The notes under the pieces were generated by a model that made no database searches, had not been told where the DNA came from, and saw only the letters and a list, made by a program, of their open reading frames with translations. The translations under genes and the position numbers were made by a program. Below are positions 52,116 through 61,200 of a stretch of 64,000 nt of DNA, piece by piece (within the stretch, counting starts at the first letter, position 1; each line of letters begins with the position of its first letter). The stretch spans positions 1 through 64,000 of the forward strand of contig NZ_BAABJG010000055.1 of NCBI RefSeq assembly GCF_039543185.1, given 5' to 3'. The DNA is from Paenibacillus_S vulneris (GTDB taxonomy: Bacteria; Bacillota; Bacilli; Paenibacillales; NBRC-103111).

Positions 52116-52451
52116 ATGTATCAAAATATGTCCAGCCAAATCAATCAATGTGAACAAATCATTAATCAGCTGATGAGCCAGACTCAACAAGCGACCCAAA
52201 TGTATCAGCAATTGCTGCAGCAAGAGCAGCAAAATGCTGTGATTCTGGAGCAGATCGCGCAAAAAGAGCAAAGAGCCTCGCAAATGATCCAGACTGCTCT
52301 GCAAGGTCATCAGCTTGCTATGCAACAAATGCAGCAAGTAGCTCAAATTTGCAGATCCTTGGAGAATACCGCACAAAACAGCGTGCTCCCATATAATCAA
52401 GCCCAAGGATTCGGATCCACTATCGCCAACAACATTTCGTACAGACACTAA
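52116..52451 (+). CDS. Gln-rich coiled-coil protein (111 aa)
   Basis: AAAGGAGG precedes ATG 52116 by about nine bases. The protein is about one quarter glutamine (QINQCEQIINQLMSQTQQAT, QQLLQQEQQNAVILEQIAQK) with regular hydrophobic spacing over residues 8-85, so it is almost certainly a long helical coiled coil. Two cysteines are present and there is no export signal. Such short Q-rich proteins occur in Bacillales spore coats, but this is only a compositional hint. A strong terminator follows. Confidence 0.8.
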   Translation: MYQNMSSQINQCEQIINQLMSQTQQATQMYQQLLQQEQQNAVILEQIAQKEQRASQMIQTALQGHQLAMQQMQQVAQICRSLENTAQNSVLPYNQAQGFGSTIANNISYRH

Positions 52452-52461
52452 TAAGTAAATA

Positions 52462-52495
52462 AATAAGACACTGATCGGATGGTCAGTGTCTTATT
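52462..52495. terminator. Bidirectional terminator
   Basis: AATAAGACACTGA pairs perfectly with TCAGTGTCTTATT around an eight-base loop. It lies between the convergent Q-rich and stalk-domain genes and can serve both. Confidence 0.85.
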
Positions 52496-52511
52496 GTTCA
52501 AGTGGCTTCTG

Positions 52512-53933
52512 TTATTTTTTCCTGAGTAAATCCGGAAACGGGTTCGTTGTTTTGGACGTTAAATCTTGCTTATGCGTTCCATCCAAATTCATTCTTGAAA
52601 GAGTATTCACAATGTCTGCGTATTGATGAACATCGGAATTGATAGTCTCATAAGTCATGTAGTACAAACGTTCACCAATGACATTGATGTTTAATATGAC
52701 TTTATCAACGAGCAGAGTGGGATTGCTTCCGTCCAGCCCGCTTCGATATAGCCTGGATTCCGAGGAGGACCATTTGCCCTCCACCATTTGTTCATAGTAA
52801 ACCGTATTGTCTTTAATCCAAAACGATCCTACAGGATGATCGCCGATGCTGCTTCGGCCGCCCCCTGACAAGTCCATGCGGTGCAAGTACCCTTTATCGT
52901 CCTTATAATACAGCCAGCCATCAACGATTCTAATATCATAGTACCAATCTGAATCTATTGCCGCCGACTCTGTGCTTTCCGGATCGATCCGGTATAGCCC
53001 TCCGGAGCTCAACGTATAATAAATCGAATCGCCCCCCGGGGCCATCTCAAATACCTCTTCATCCTCGCCGCTGAGCTGGGTCCTATCAGTTCCGTCAAGC
53101 TTCATCCTATAGATAGGGCCGGAGCCCATCCCCTTATCCCTGCTGTAACACAGGTAGCCGTCTCTCATGAATAAATGCCGTGTCTCGTGCTCACTCAGCA
53201 GGGTCCTAGAACTTCCGTCCGTACGTATTCGGTAGATCTCTCCGGCATCGGTTCTCTTGCCTTCCCTATGCTCATAGATCCGGTAATACACCCAGCCGTC
53301 CACTGCACTGATATCGGTAACCGGTTCATCGGTTAACTGCACGTTAACAGTCCGGTCCAGGGACATTCGGTACAACTTGTTGCTATCGCCGATATTGGCA
53401 TAATAAAGCCAGCCGTTATACTCCGTCACCATAGCATTATTATGAATGTTCTGAGGGTCATTGCCGGATCCGGCCGCAAATAAGGGGTTGGCTGCCGCAG
53501 TTCCTAGATTTATCAAACGTGAATCCGGGTCCCAGCTGATGCTTACACCCAACTCTTCCGAAACAAAACGAATCGGCACCATCAAACGGCCATTTTGCAT
53601 TACGGCGGGCGCCTCCAGGGTAACGGCTTGGCCATTTTTCTTTGCAGCAGGCTGATTCAGGGTCAATTCTAGCACTGTACCTGACTTGCTTATGATCGCT
53701 GTATTAGTAGATTCTACCCATGTAACGTTCGCTCCCAGTGATTCGGAGACGACCCGGATCGGGACGTAGGTGACTCCCGCATCGGCCTGGATATAAGCAG
53801 GAGCATCCGTAAAAATTTCAATCCCGTTCACAGAGATGGATACAGCTGAATCGGGCGATGCCAAGGCTTGCGGAACAGCCAAGAGGGACAGCAAACATCC
53901 AGCTAAGCCTATATTTATGGTTTTGTTGTTCAT
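52512..53933 (-). CDS. Exported stalk-domain and DUF5050-like beta-propeller protein
   Basis: A 473-aa secreted protein: signal peptide (residues 1-25, LAVPQALAS); a copper-amine-oxidase-N-type stalk region at about 30-145 (VTYVPIRVVSESLGANVTWV and LMVPIRFVSEELGVSISW); then from about 165 a series of short blades with the motif G-W-L/V-Y-Y...Y-R/H-M-x-L/D-G (GWLYYANI, GWVYYRIY, GWLYYKDD, RLYYMTYE), as in DUF5050 propellers. AAAGGAG precedes the ATG. It is probably a wall- or surface-attached protein with unknown ligand. Confidence 0.9.
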   Translation of the reverse strand: MNNKTINIGLAGCLLSLLAVPQALASPDSAVSISVNGIEIFTDAPAYIQADAGVTYVPIRVVSESLGANVTWVESTNTAIISKSGTVLELTLNQPAAKKNGQAVTLEAPAVMQNGRLMVPIRFVSEELGVSISWDPDSRLINLGTAAANPLFAAGSGNDPQNIHNNAMVTEYNGWLYYANIGDSNKLYRMSLDRTVNVQLTDEPVTDISAVDGWVYYRIYEHREGKRTDAGEIYRIRTDGSSRTLLSEHETRHLFMRDGYLCYSRDKGMGSGPIYRMKLDGTDRTQLSGEDEEVFEMAPGGDSIYYTLSSGGLYRIDPESTESAAIDSDWYYDIRIVDGWLYYKDDKGYLHRMDLSGGGRSSIGDHPVGSFWIKDNTVYYEQMVEGKWSSSESRLYRSGLDGSNPTLLVDKVILNINVIGERLYYMTYETINSDVHQYADIVNTLSRMNLDGTHKQDLTSKTTNPFPDLLRKK

Positions 53934-54021
53934 TTCATCTCTCTCCTTTGGTCTTCTGTTATTGTATCGACATTACGAAGGCTCCAGTTAATACCGAAGA
54001 CCAAAGGAAAAGAGCATACAA

Positions 54022-55281
54022 TCAATGCATAATATAATGATTCAAATAATCATTGCGAAATTTTCCTTCCGGATCATAGCGAAGGAGCAGTTGTTGAAAA
54101 TCCGGCAGCTTCTCATAAAGCGAGCGCAGCCGTGATGGAGTCATCGCAAACAGCTTGGCCCAATGCGGGCGAGCCTGATAAGGCTCCAGCTTTTCCTCCA
54201 GAATCGGGAGCAGCTGTCGAACATCCTCCACAAGGGGCTTCCAGGTAAAGTGGAACGCTACCGAATCCCGCTGGTAGCAAGGACTCATCCATAAGTCGTC
54301 GGCCGCAATCGTTCGAACCTCGGAAACGTGCAGGAGCGGTGCTATACGCTCCTTCAGCTGTTCAATTGCTTGAAGTGCGCTATAAGCATCCTGTCGGGAG
54401 ACAAAATACTCGCTCTGCAGCTCCTCCCCCGCGCTCGGGGTAAAATCCATTCGAAAATGAGGCAGCCGCTCATGCCAGGGCCCAGGTATTCCTAATTGCT
54501 CGCTGCAATTTTCCGCCGTGAGTCCTGGCACCGGATGCCGATTTTCCAATGCACGTGCCGCTCCGAAGAAATCCTCTGTAACCGGATCGGCATCTTGGGA
54601 TAACACCCGCTTCTGCCAAACTTGATTGAAGGCGGACTGCTTCCAATCCGTGAACAGGCTTACACTATAGGCGCTGGAGAATATCGCGTCGAAATTGTCC
54701 TTCAATTGTGCCAATGGCAAGTTGTCATATACATGCTGGCTTATTTGAAATACCGGTACGACATCCAGAGTTATCTTTGTAACGACGCCCAATCCCCCAA
54801 GCCCGACAACGGCTCCTTCGAGAATGCCGTCTCCTTGATCACGGGATAGCACGATCTTCTCCCCGTCAGCCTTGATAATCTCGAGGGCATGCACCGCTGC
54901 AGCAAGGCTGCCATTCCGATCTCCTGAGCCATGGGTCGCCGTAGCGCAGGCTCCCGCAACCGTGATATGAGGCAGCGATGCCAAATTGTGCAGCGCAAAG
55001 CCATGGCTGTGCAGGTAGCGGCACAACTCGCCGTATCGAATGCCTCCTTCGACGGTTACTTTCCTTCGCTGCTTGTCCAACTCGACCACTCGGTTGAGCT
55101 TCTCCAGCGAAAGAAGATTCTCCCTAGAGTCTGCGATGCCATTAAAGGAATGGCGCGTGCCCAGCACCTTGATTCGGTTGAAGCGGGCTACATATTCCTG
55201 TACTTGCTCCAAGCTTTCGGGAACATGAAGATTAGTAGTACCATACGTGTAATTGCCTGCCCAATTTCTATAGCTTTCCAT
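54022..55281 (-). CDS. FAD-linked alditol/aldonolactone oxidase (AldO/ALO family)
   Basis: A 419-aa oxidase of the vanillyl-alcohol oxidase superfamily. The FAD domain covers residues 1-180, with the likely covalent flavin histidine H44 in GTRHSFNGIAD (H46 in Streptomyces AldO) and pyrophosphate contact VAGACATATHGSG. The ALO-type C-terminal domain ends HWAKLFAMTPSRL and YDPEGKFRNDYL. Family members oxidise alditols such as xylitol or sorbitol, or aldonolactones, with O2. No signal peptide, so it is cytoplasmic. AAGGAGTG precedes the ATG at 55281; the frame start at 55290 is too close to the site. Confidence 0.92.
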   Translation of the reverse strand: MESYRNWAGNYTYGTTNLHVPESLEQVQEYVARFNRIKVLGTRHSFNGIADSRENLLSLEKLNRVVELDKQRRKVTVEGGIRYGELCRYLHSHGFALHNLASLPHITVAGACATATHGSGDRNGSLAAAVHALEIIKADGEKIVLSRDQGDGILEGAVVGLGGLGVVTKITLDVVPVFQISQHVYDNLPLAQLKDNFDAIFSSAYSVSLFTDWKQSAFNQVWQKRVLSQDADPVTEDFFGAARALENRHPVPGLTAENCSEQLGIPGPWHERLPHFRMDFTPSAGEELQSEYFVSRQDAYSALQAIEQLKERIAPLLHVSEVRTIAADDLWMSPCYQRDSVAFHFTWKPLVEDVRQLLPILEEKLEPYQARPHWAKLFAMTPSRLRSLYEKLPDFQQLLLRYDPEGKFRNDYLNHYIMH

Positions 55282-55460
55282 AAACCGCACACTCCTTGTT
55301 GTGATCGAATTCTCAACTACGATAAGATCCTTTTTCTGTCAAATAGACTTTGGTCCATTCCTGTTTGATATAGCTTCCTTTATTGTAACAGCAATAATCC
55401 CAAATGATAACTACGAATCTTTCCCCTCCCTTTATAAAAACAGCATCGCCTAACTGCACA

Positions 55461-55496
55461 AACGGCCGCCATCCCGCAAAGGGGTTGGCGGCCGTT
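55461..55496. terminator. Stem-loop terminator after the F5/8C protein gene
   Basis: AACGGCCGCCA pairs with TGGCGGCCGTT. The plus-strand side has AAACGTTTTTTT, the minus side only TTTGTG; it probably ends the minus-strand transcript of the secreted protein. Confidence 0.65.
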
Positions 55497-55520
55497 AAAC
55501 GTTTTTTTACTGATTACATG

Positions 55521-57182
55521 TTAATTCATTTTATATACCTCAATCTCGTTCACGGTCGGCTCCTGACTGGCGGAAGTTATATAAAGCCTTACGTAGCGGG
55601 CATTGACCGTATTAAAGTCTATCGTTTTGCCTGCGCCGATCGATGTTCCCGAGGTGCCTGCAATATCCGTGAAGGTCGTACCGTCATTGGAGGACTGGAG
55701 CTTATAGGATGTGATCCTCGTATACGTGCTTTCCTTGATGAAAACCTGGTTAAAGCTTTTCGTTGACCCGAAATCCACACTAATCCATTGATTGCTTGTG
55801 GAACCGCTGGACGCAGACCATCGGGAGGAGACATTTCCGTCAAACGCTTTACCAGCGTCATACGATGAGCTCCAGGAGGAAGAGGCACTGTAGGTCTTGC
55901 CGGATGCAAGATTACCGCCGTTCTGGTACCTTTTGTTCTTGGCCCACATCAAGCGGGAGAATATGTCCATGCTGGTGCCGGATCTCGACAAATCCGCATT
56001 CGCAAGCGCATAGTACATATCCGGACGAAGCACTGTCAAGAACAAGTAGCCGCTTCGCGCATAGGTTGTAGGTGCACTGTTCCCCGAGCCGTCGGTGCCG
56101 TCGACTTTCCCCGCGAAATCATTAGGCCCTCTCATCATGACGTCGGCATACATATTAGCGATCGGCTTCAGCTGTGCCGCCGTAATCCCGTAACGTCCGC
56201 TTAGGAATTGGCGGTAAAAGCCCGCTACATCCAGGCTGCCGTGGCTGTTATCCTCCCCGCTCAGCAGCGTCGGGTTATATCCCCAATTATAAGCAGTGTT
56301 GCCTAAGCTGGTGGTATACACCTGTTTGGTGGAGTTATTGGCAAAATACCAGTTCACATTCGCCTGTATGATGCTGTCGTATTGAGATACCAGAGAAGGA
56401 TTATCCCCAAGAAGCTCATGGGCCATCGCAACGTTTTGCAAGCCGTACGAGATCATCATCTGCTGATTCCACGGCATGGCTCCATTCGTCATGTAAGGAG
56501 ATTGAGACGAAAAGTAGTACTTGTTGCCGTTCGACAAATTGAGCAGCTTGGGAAAAATAAACTGGTTGAGCACATAATCGGCTTCAGCTAAAAACTTAGT
56601 TGCACGCTGCTTATAGGTTGCTCCATAGCCATAAGGGTCCCCATCCAGAACCGTCGTGTTCCATATCGAAGGGGTTTTGAGAATGAGCCTTGCGCAGTTC
56701 GCAAGATGGCCTACCGGATCCCCGTTGGCCGAATCGGCGGAAGCGGTTCCGCTGCTGTTGCCCGGCCACACAGGTGCAACCGTATTCGTCCATACCGTAC
56801 GTTGGCCATAGGGCGCGGGCAAAATATCATTTCGCTGCGAAAGTAGAACGTTGCAAAAATAGATCATCCGATCCAGAATGGCGGCGTCGCCCGTCAGTTC
56901 ATACATGAGCCCCATAGCTTTAATGCTCTCGCCGCTTTTTCCCTGGGCATACTCATTTTGCATAGAATCGGTATTAGGCCATACGACCGGCTGAAGGTCC
57001 AATATGTAGGCTTTAAAGGAATTAATTTCATTCTGGGTAACCGGACCATCCAGGCTGTCAACAACCATAGGGCTGGCAGCCTGGACCTGAACGGCACTAA
57101 AGGGAGAGAGACCTGCAAGCAGCAAACCGGTTAACGCAATGCACTTCATCTGAGTCTTGGCTAAAGATAGGAATCTGGACAT
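55521..57182 (-). CDS. Secreted glycan-active protein with C-terminal F5/8C (CBM32-like) domain
   Basis: A 553-aa secreted protein. Signal peptide residues 1-36 (IALTGLLLAGLSPFSAV, ending QVQAAS). The catalytic-like domain at about 37-405 is mostly alpha-helical with many aromatic residues (PVVWPNTDSMQNEY, AMGLMYELTGD, PAPYGQRTVWTN, AMPWNQQMMISYG) and looks like an (alpha/alpha) toroid of glycan lyases and hydrolases. I do not recognise the exact family, so the activity is not named. Residues about 415-553 are a discoidin/F5-8C carbohydrate-binding domain (AGKAFDGNVSSRWSA, WISVDFGS, RYVRLYI). A cre site overlaps the promoter and an AraC gene precedes it, consistent with control by sugars. Confidence 0.82.
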   Translation of the reverse strand: MSRFLSLAKTQMKCIALTGLLLAGLSPFSAVQVQAASPMVVDSLDGPVTQNEINSFKAYILDLQPVVWPNTDSMQNEYAQGKSGESIKAMGLMYELTGDAAILDRMIYFCNVLLSQRNDILPAPYGQRTVWTNTVAPVWPGNSSGTASADSANGDPVGHLANCARLILKTPSIWNTTVLDGDPYGYGATYKQRATKFLAEADYVLNQFIFPKLLNLSNGNKYYFSSQSPYMTNGAMPWNQQMMISYGLQNVAMAHELLGDNPSLVSQYDSIIQANVNWYFANNSTKQVYTTSLGNTAYNWGYNPTLLSGEDNSHGSLDVAGFYRQFLSGRYGITAAQLKPIANMYADVMMRGPNDFAGKVDGTDGSGNSAPTTYARSGYLFLTVLRPDMYYALANADLSRSGTSMDIFSRLMWAKNKRYQNGGNLASGKTYSASSSWSSSYDAGKAFDGNVSSRWSASSGSTSNQWISVDFGSTKSFNQVFIKESTYTRITSYKLQSSNDGTTFTDIAGTSGTSIGAGKTIDFNTVNARYVRLYITSASQEPTVNEIEVYKMN

Positions 57183-57339
57183 AAGATAACGCCTCCTTCT
57201 TGAATCACCTTGTCGGATAGATGGTACGTGCGCCGCATTCCCTGTACGGTGGATGCAGCTTAAGTCGGACTTGGATCCTCCCCCTTCCCTGTTAGGCTCG
57301 GCATTCTCTGCTGCACATCGAATTTCATGTGCTGACGTC

Positions 57340-57368
57340 AGTATAAAGCGCTTTCATTCCAACTTGAA
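57340..57368 (-). promoter_or_regulatory. Promoter with internal CcpA cre site
   Basis: On the minus strand TTCAAG (57363-57368) and TATACT (57340-57345) are 17 bp apart. The spacer contains ATGAAAGCGCTTTAT (57343-57357), a full match to the cre consensus. CcpA bound here would block the polymerase, giving catabolite repression of the secreted glycan-active protein. Confidence 0.7.
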
Positions 57369-57462
57369 TAGACGATATTAACTATTGCTTTAATAAAATT
57401 AACTTCACTCCTTATCCCGCGTAGCTGATCCGCTCCACTCGCGGGCCATCTGTAATAGACCC

Positions 57463-58296
57463 TTATCTGTTACGGTATGCCGACGGTGAAGTTCCTGTAT
57501 ACTTTTTAAAGGCTGTAGAGAAATGCGACGCTTCATAGAACCCCGTCATATTAGCGATCTCGCTTATTTTCATCTCTGTGCTCGACAGCAGCTCCTTGGC
57601 CCTTTCCAGCCTTCGTTCATGGATATATCGCATCGGTGGGACCCCTAAGTGCATTTTAAAAAAACGGATAAAATAATTCGGATGAAAATGAGCTATTTCC
57701 GAGAGCTCGTCAACGGTAAACTCCTTGGACAGGTTTTGATCGATGTAATGGATCGTGTCGATCAGTTTGCTATCGGCTAACCCCGGTAAGGTTAGGTTCT
57801 TGTCTGACAGAGCCGTGTCGATGAACAAGGCTAGAATTTCAAAAAGAGCGGATTGAATCTTTAAGGAAGATGTAGGCCATTGACTTCCCCGGTTCGTCAT
57901 CATTTGGCCAAAATGCTTTAACAGCAAGCCGCTATCCTGGATCGTTACGATATTCGGGAGACCGAATGTTTGAAACAACTGCCCCATGGCGATGTTCGAA
58001 GTAAAGTGGCACCAATACATCTGATATGGAGGGCCATTGGTTACGGAAAAAGACTGCATCACATCCGCAGGGGCAAAGAACAGCTGTCCTGGCTCCGGCA
58101 GAAAGGTTTGCCCGCCGACCGTAATCGAGCCGCAACCGTCCACAATATAGTAAAACTTATTATATTCCGGTATAAAATCGCGTCTTATCCAGTCCGGAGG
58201 GCAATCCGTATATTTTGCATGGATCAGGTCCAGCCTTAGGCTCGAAAGCCGGTGACGCAGCAAGCGTGTAACGCTTTTGGGCATGTTCAATACCAT
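57463..58296 (-). CDS. AraC-family transcriptional regulator
   Basis: A 277-aa regulator with an N-terminal cupin-like domain (residues 25-130; FYYIVDGCGSITVGGQTF, LFFAPADVMQS) and a double HTH (about 175-275; EFTVDELSEIAHFHPNYFIR, ISEIANMTGFYEASHFSTAF). The gene lies directly upstream of the secreted glycan-active protein on the same strand, with 280 bp between that hold the cre-overlapped promoter. It probably activates that gene on a glycan breakdown product. ATG 58296 follows GGGGATAAAAGACAG. Confidence 0.93.
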   Translation of the reverse strand: MVLNMPKSVTRLLRHRLSSLRLDLIHAKYTDCPPDWIRRDFIPEYNKFYYIVDGCGSITVGGQTFLPEPGQLFFAPADVMQSFSVTNGPPYQMYWCHFTSNIAMGQLFQTFGLPNIVTIQDSGLLLKHFGQMMTNRGSQWPTSSLKIQSALFEILALFIDTALSDKNLTLPGLADSKLIDTIHYIDQNLSKEFTVDELSEIAHFHPNYFIRFFKMHLGVPPMRYIHERRLERAKELLSSTEMKISEIANMTGFYEASHFSTAFKKYTGTSPSAYRNR

Positions 58297-58401
58297 CTGT
58301 CTTTTATCCCCTTTTATAGTCCTAAGTTGTTATTTCGTTTATTTTACAACGTTATTCTCCTTTCCTCAAAGCCTCTTTTAAGTCTCGCACCCAATACAAA
58401 A

Positions 58402-58426
58402 GGAGCTGCGTCGTCCGCAAGCTCCC
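58402..58426 (-). terminator. Terminator of the SUFU gene
   Basis: On the minus strand GGGAGCTTGCG pairs with CGCAGCTCC, followed by TTTTGTATTG. Confidence 0.8.
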
Positions 58427-58449
58427 CTATCCCTTTTATGATATCAAGT

Positions 58450-59511
58450 TTAACCGATGGTTTTGACAACGTTCCCTTCATGGTCCGTTATATTAGTTTT
58501 GACGATCTCAATAACCGTCCCTTGCATGGAGGCGAGCTCCAATGTGCTTTCCTTAGGCTGCAATCTGCCGGATAGTTCTTTAGCCGCATCATGATTTAGT
58601 ATCCAACGAATCTTCTCCTCATCGGCTTCAACTCCAGGTTTATCCCCCGGCTCAAAGACGACGCAGGTTTCTGAACCCAGCAAGGTGAGTGTTTTACCCT
58701 TCATAATTCGACCTTGCAGCAGCTTGCCAATAATGTCAGCTTGCTTGGCTCCTAACGTAAGCTTGGAAGGAGTTTTGCTAAACCAGCCCTTCTTTCCTTC
58801 CTCCCATGTCAGCTGATCCACATACAGGAAGCCCGTATTGGAGCCTTCCTCCAGCATTCCTCTTTCTACAGCATAGGCAACCGATGGGATCTGTACAATG
58901 GATTCTCGCCCCAGATCCGTCATGTACTGTGGAATATAGGGCAAGCTCTCGGAAAGCACGCCTAGCGTATTCCATGTTTGCATCGCCTCAAGTTCATCGG
59001 CTGTGATTCCAACCATTTGGATAAATTCAACCCGTCCGTTCGGTGTATGAATAGCCAGAAGTTCCGGGTCCTCTACGAAAGCCAATGCAGTTAAATCTGT
59101 ATCGGCACCCAGGCATATTGGGCCGTTAGCATCCAGATAATCACCTGATTTAAAAATATTGCCGCTCTTAAAAACATACCGTCCCATATTTTGCAGCAAA
59201 TTTAATGCCCATGCCGGAGGCTCCTCTTCCTCTTCCGTCCTCGATAGACGAAGCGTCAGCTCAAACCCATAACCGCTCTCGTCCGGAATGTCCGATTCCT
59301 TCTCGTAAAGCTCTGAAAAGCCGTATGTGACAAAATGCCAGTGTGGCTGAGGTGAATCACTCTTGTAGACACTGATTCCATCCAGCGGATCTTGACCGCC
59401 CAAAGCATAGCTGAGAATCGTCCCGTAATGCTTCGGCTCCTGGTCTCCGTAGATTTTGGACAGTGCGTGATCGATAGCGTCCCATCCGGCTGTGCTTGCT
59501 TCATTCTCCAT
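58450..59511 (-). CDS. Suppressor-of-fused (SUFU) domain protein
   Basis: A 353-aa cytoplasmic protein. Residues 5-215 match the SUFU domain: IDHALSKIYGDQEPKHYGTI, PQPHWHFVTYGFSELYEKES, GYGFELTLRL and FIQMVGITADELEAMQTW. The C-terminal 140 residues hold an extra domain (TLTLLGSETCVVFEPGDKPG). In bacteria SUFU domains often act as immunity proteins in contact-dependent toxin systems, but no toxin or secretion gene lies near, so this is a solitary copy. AGGAGG precedes the ATG. Function inferred only from the family. Confidence 0.9.
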   Translation of the reverse strand: MENEASTAGWDAIDHALSKIYGDQEPKHYGTILSYALGGQDPLDGISVYKSDSPQPHWHFVTYGFSELYEKESDIPDESGYGFELTLRLSRTEEEEEPPAWALNLLQNMGRYVFKSGNIFKSGDYLDANGPICLGADTDLTALAFVEDPELLAIHTPNGRVEFIQMVGITADELEAMQTWNTLGVLSESLPYIPQYMTDLGRESIVQIPSVAYAVERGMLEEGSNTGFLYVDQLTWEEGKKGWFSKTPSKLTLGAKQADIIGKLLQGRIMKGKTLTLLGSETCVVFEPGDKPGVEADEEKIRWILNHDAAKELSGRLQPKESTLELASMQGTVIEIVKTNITDHEGNVVKTIG

Positions 59512-59737
59512 TCCCTTGTTCCTCCTATGTTGAGCCCAAAGATCGGACCTGGTATTACTTAAGTATTTCGTCCGGAACCCGTCATTTTGTTAGGTCTTAA
59601 GAGAAACAAGTTGTTCGGGAAGCTCTCGCTTCCATCTGTTTGATATTACTTTCTGATCAGCTTCCATATTCAACGGACAACCATTCATAATTGTATCTGG
59701 AGAAGGGAAAGTTGAGCCGCTTCCCCTCCTACTATCC

Positions 59738-59827
59738 CTATTTATTTTTGATATATAGGATAAGACCTATGACAACAATGGCTAATACACCCAGCACTAT
59801 CAGGATGTTGTTCCAGTGAATGAACAG
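59738..59827 (-). CDS. Possible 29-aa single-helix membrane peptide with CTG start
   Basis: Reading the minus strand from CTG 59827 gives a peptide with a clear hydrophobic helix (NILIVLGVLAIVVIGLILY) and a basic tail (IKNK), nine bases after AAAGGAG. No ATG, GTG or TTG is in frame. CTG starts are rare, so this is tentative. The upstream 59512-59737 interval shows no other supported feature. Confidence 0.3.
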   Translation of the reverse strand: MFIHWNNILIVLGVLAIVVIGLILYIKNK

Positions 59828-59860
59828 GACAAAAAACTCCTTTCATCTGTTAAGTATGAA

Positions 59861-60868
59861 CTATGATTGCGCAGGTACATCCGTCATTTCCATAACCATT
59901 CGATAAGATCCCCTACGCGGCTGATAACCCAGCTTTCGGTTGATCGTCAGGATCGGCACATTCGTGGAGTCGTTGTCCGTTCGAATGTAGGCTGCTTTGT
60001 GAGCTATGGCCAGCTCAATCGCTTTTATCTTAAGTGCCAGTCCAATACTGCGGCGGCGATAGTCGCGGCTGACCCCGGTATATTCATGGTACATGCCGTT
60101 CGTCTTCGCATTGTGAAGCACATTGGTTACACCTACATAACGATCGCCAGCAGCGGCGATAAGAACCTGATCGGGAGAGTAACCATTCGCCATCAAATAC
60201 CACTTCCGCCATTCGGAGATGACGGGGACCTCTCCAGTGAAGCCTGGTATATCAACGAGGGTTTCCTTGTAAAGCTCATAGAGCTTGAGCTCTCCGGCCT
60301 CCTCACCCTCATCGGCAAGTGTCGTAAACCGAATTCCTTCGTTTTCCAGCTGGGCAAAAATATTCCCTCCAACCGTCCCTAAGTCGTCCCTTCCTGCTAA
60401 CGGAAGTACGGATTGATAGGAATGGCGTTCGACGACAAATCCGTTCGTTTCGGCAAAATGCTGCGATGCCGGGTCATCATCCCAGACTTCGGTTACAATT
60501 CTACTAGTTCCTAGCGCAGCGGCCCAGCTTACAGCCTGTTCGAACAGCCTTCTTCCCGCTCCCTGACTCCGAAAGGAGGGGTCGACTACCAGGGTATGAT
60601 TCAAATTCCCCGGTTCCGTCCAAGGTGCTCTCCAAGTCCACAAATAACCGATAACCTCATCCTGATCAGTGACAGCAGCCAATCTCAGCCGATCATAACC
60701 GCCTAACAGCCCGTTCTCATCGATAAACGTCCTGCCGACCGTATACAGCTTGCGGTCATCTTCCTCCAGCTTTGCGGCGTCCACAGGCTCGGACCAATAG
60801 GTATTTACCAGCTTGGCAATCGCCTCATAGTCGTCGGGCAGGCGAAGAGGTCTTACAGTAATTGACAA
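59861..60868 (-). CDS. Tandem double-GNAT acetyltransferase
   Basis: A 335-aa protein with two GNAT domains. The first (residues about 5-160) has LVVDPSFRSQGAGRRLFEQA with the acetyl-CoA loop Q-x-x-G-A/G. The second (about 185-330) has TGVSRDYRRRSIGLALKIKA and TDNDSTNVPILTINRKLGYQ, in which the usual R-G-x-G is reduced to RRSIG. TTG 60868 is preferred because GGTGGGAG lies nine bases before it; the ATG at 60874 is too close. The fold resembles MshD-type tandem acetyltransferases. Substrate unknown. Confidence 0.88.
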   Translation of the reverse strand: MSITVRPLRLPDDYEAIAKLVNTYWSEPVDAAKLEEDDRKLYTVGRTFIDENGLLGGYDRLRLAAVTDQDEVIGYLWTWRAPWTEPGNLNHTLVVDPSFRSQGAGRRLFEQAVSWAAALGTSRIVTEVWDDDPASQHFAETNGFVVERHSYQSVLPLAGRDDLGTVGGNIFAQLENEGIRFTTLADEGEEAGELKLYELYKETLVDIPGFTGEVPVISEWRKWYLMANGYSPDQVLIAAAGDRYVGVTNVLHNAKTNGMYHEYTGVSRDYRRRSIGLALKIKAIELAIAHKAAYIRTDNDSTNVPILTINRKLGYQPRRGSYRMVMEMTDVPAQS

Positions 60869-60874
60869 TACCAT

Positions 60875-61200
60875 CTCCCACCTTTTAACAAGTTATTTAT
60901 GGATAATAATGTCATAATAACGAATAGATGGAAAGATAAATTTCTGTTATATCGGTTCTTTCTAACAGTATTGAAGGTTTGGACCCGTGTATTACTGCAT
61001 CGGCAAGAAAAGTTAATAAATTCGCCTGCCGTTCCATAAGGTATTTAATAGCTGTCATGGTGCCCTGCTTCCCTTACACTCCCTGAGGCATGAGACCCGA
61101 AAATCTTATTTGTGCGTTGCGTTCTACATACATTCGAGAGCATTATCCTGCTTCACATCCAGGGGGTTGGGGTAAGGAAATTCTAATTAGAAGGTGGATA
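60875..61200. other. Gap between the divergent double-GNAT and cls genes
   Basis: About 325 bp without a gene I can support. It holds AT-rich DNA near 60895-61010, probably with promoters for both genes, but no convincing -35/-10 pair or operator. The cls reading frame remains open upstream to 61090 but has no ribosome site there. Confidence 0.5.

Noticed and set aside
59590..59700. 32-aa minus-strand frame (MNGCPLNMEADQKV...)
   Set aside because: No ribosome site, no recognisable motif and no partner gene; chance open frame is as likely.
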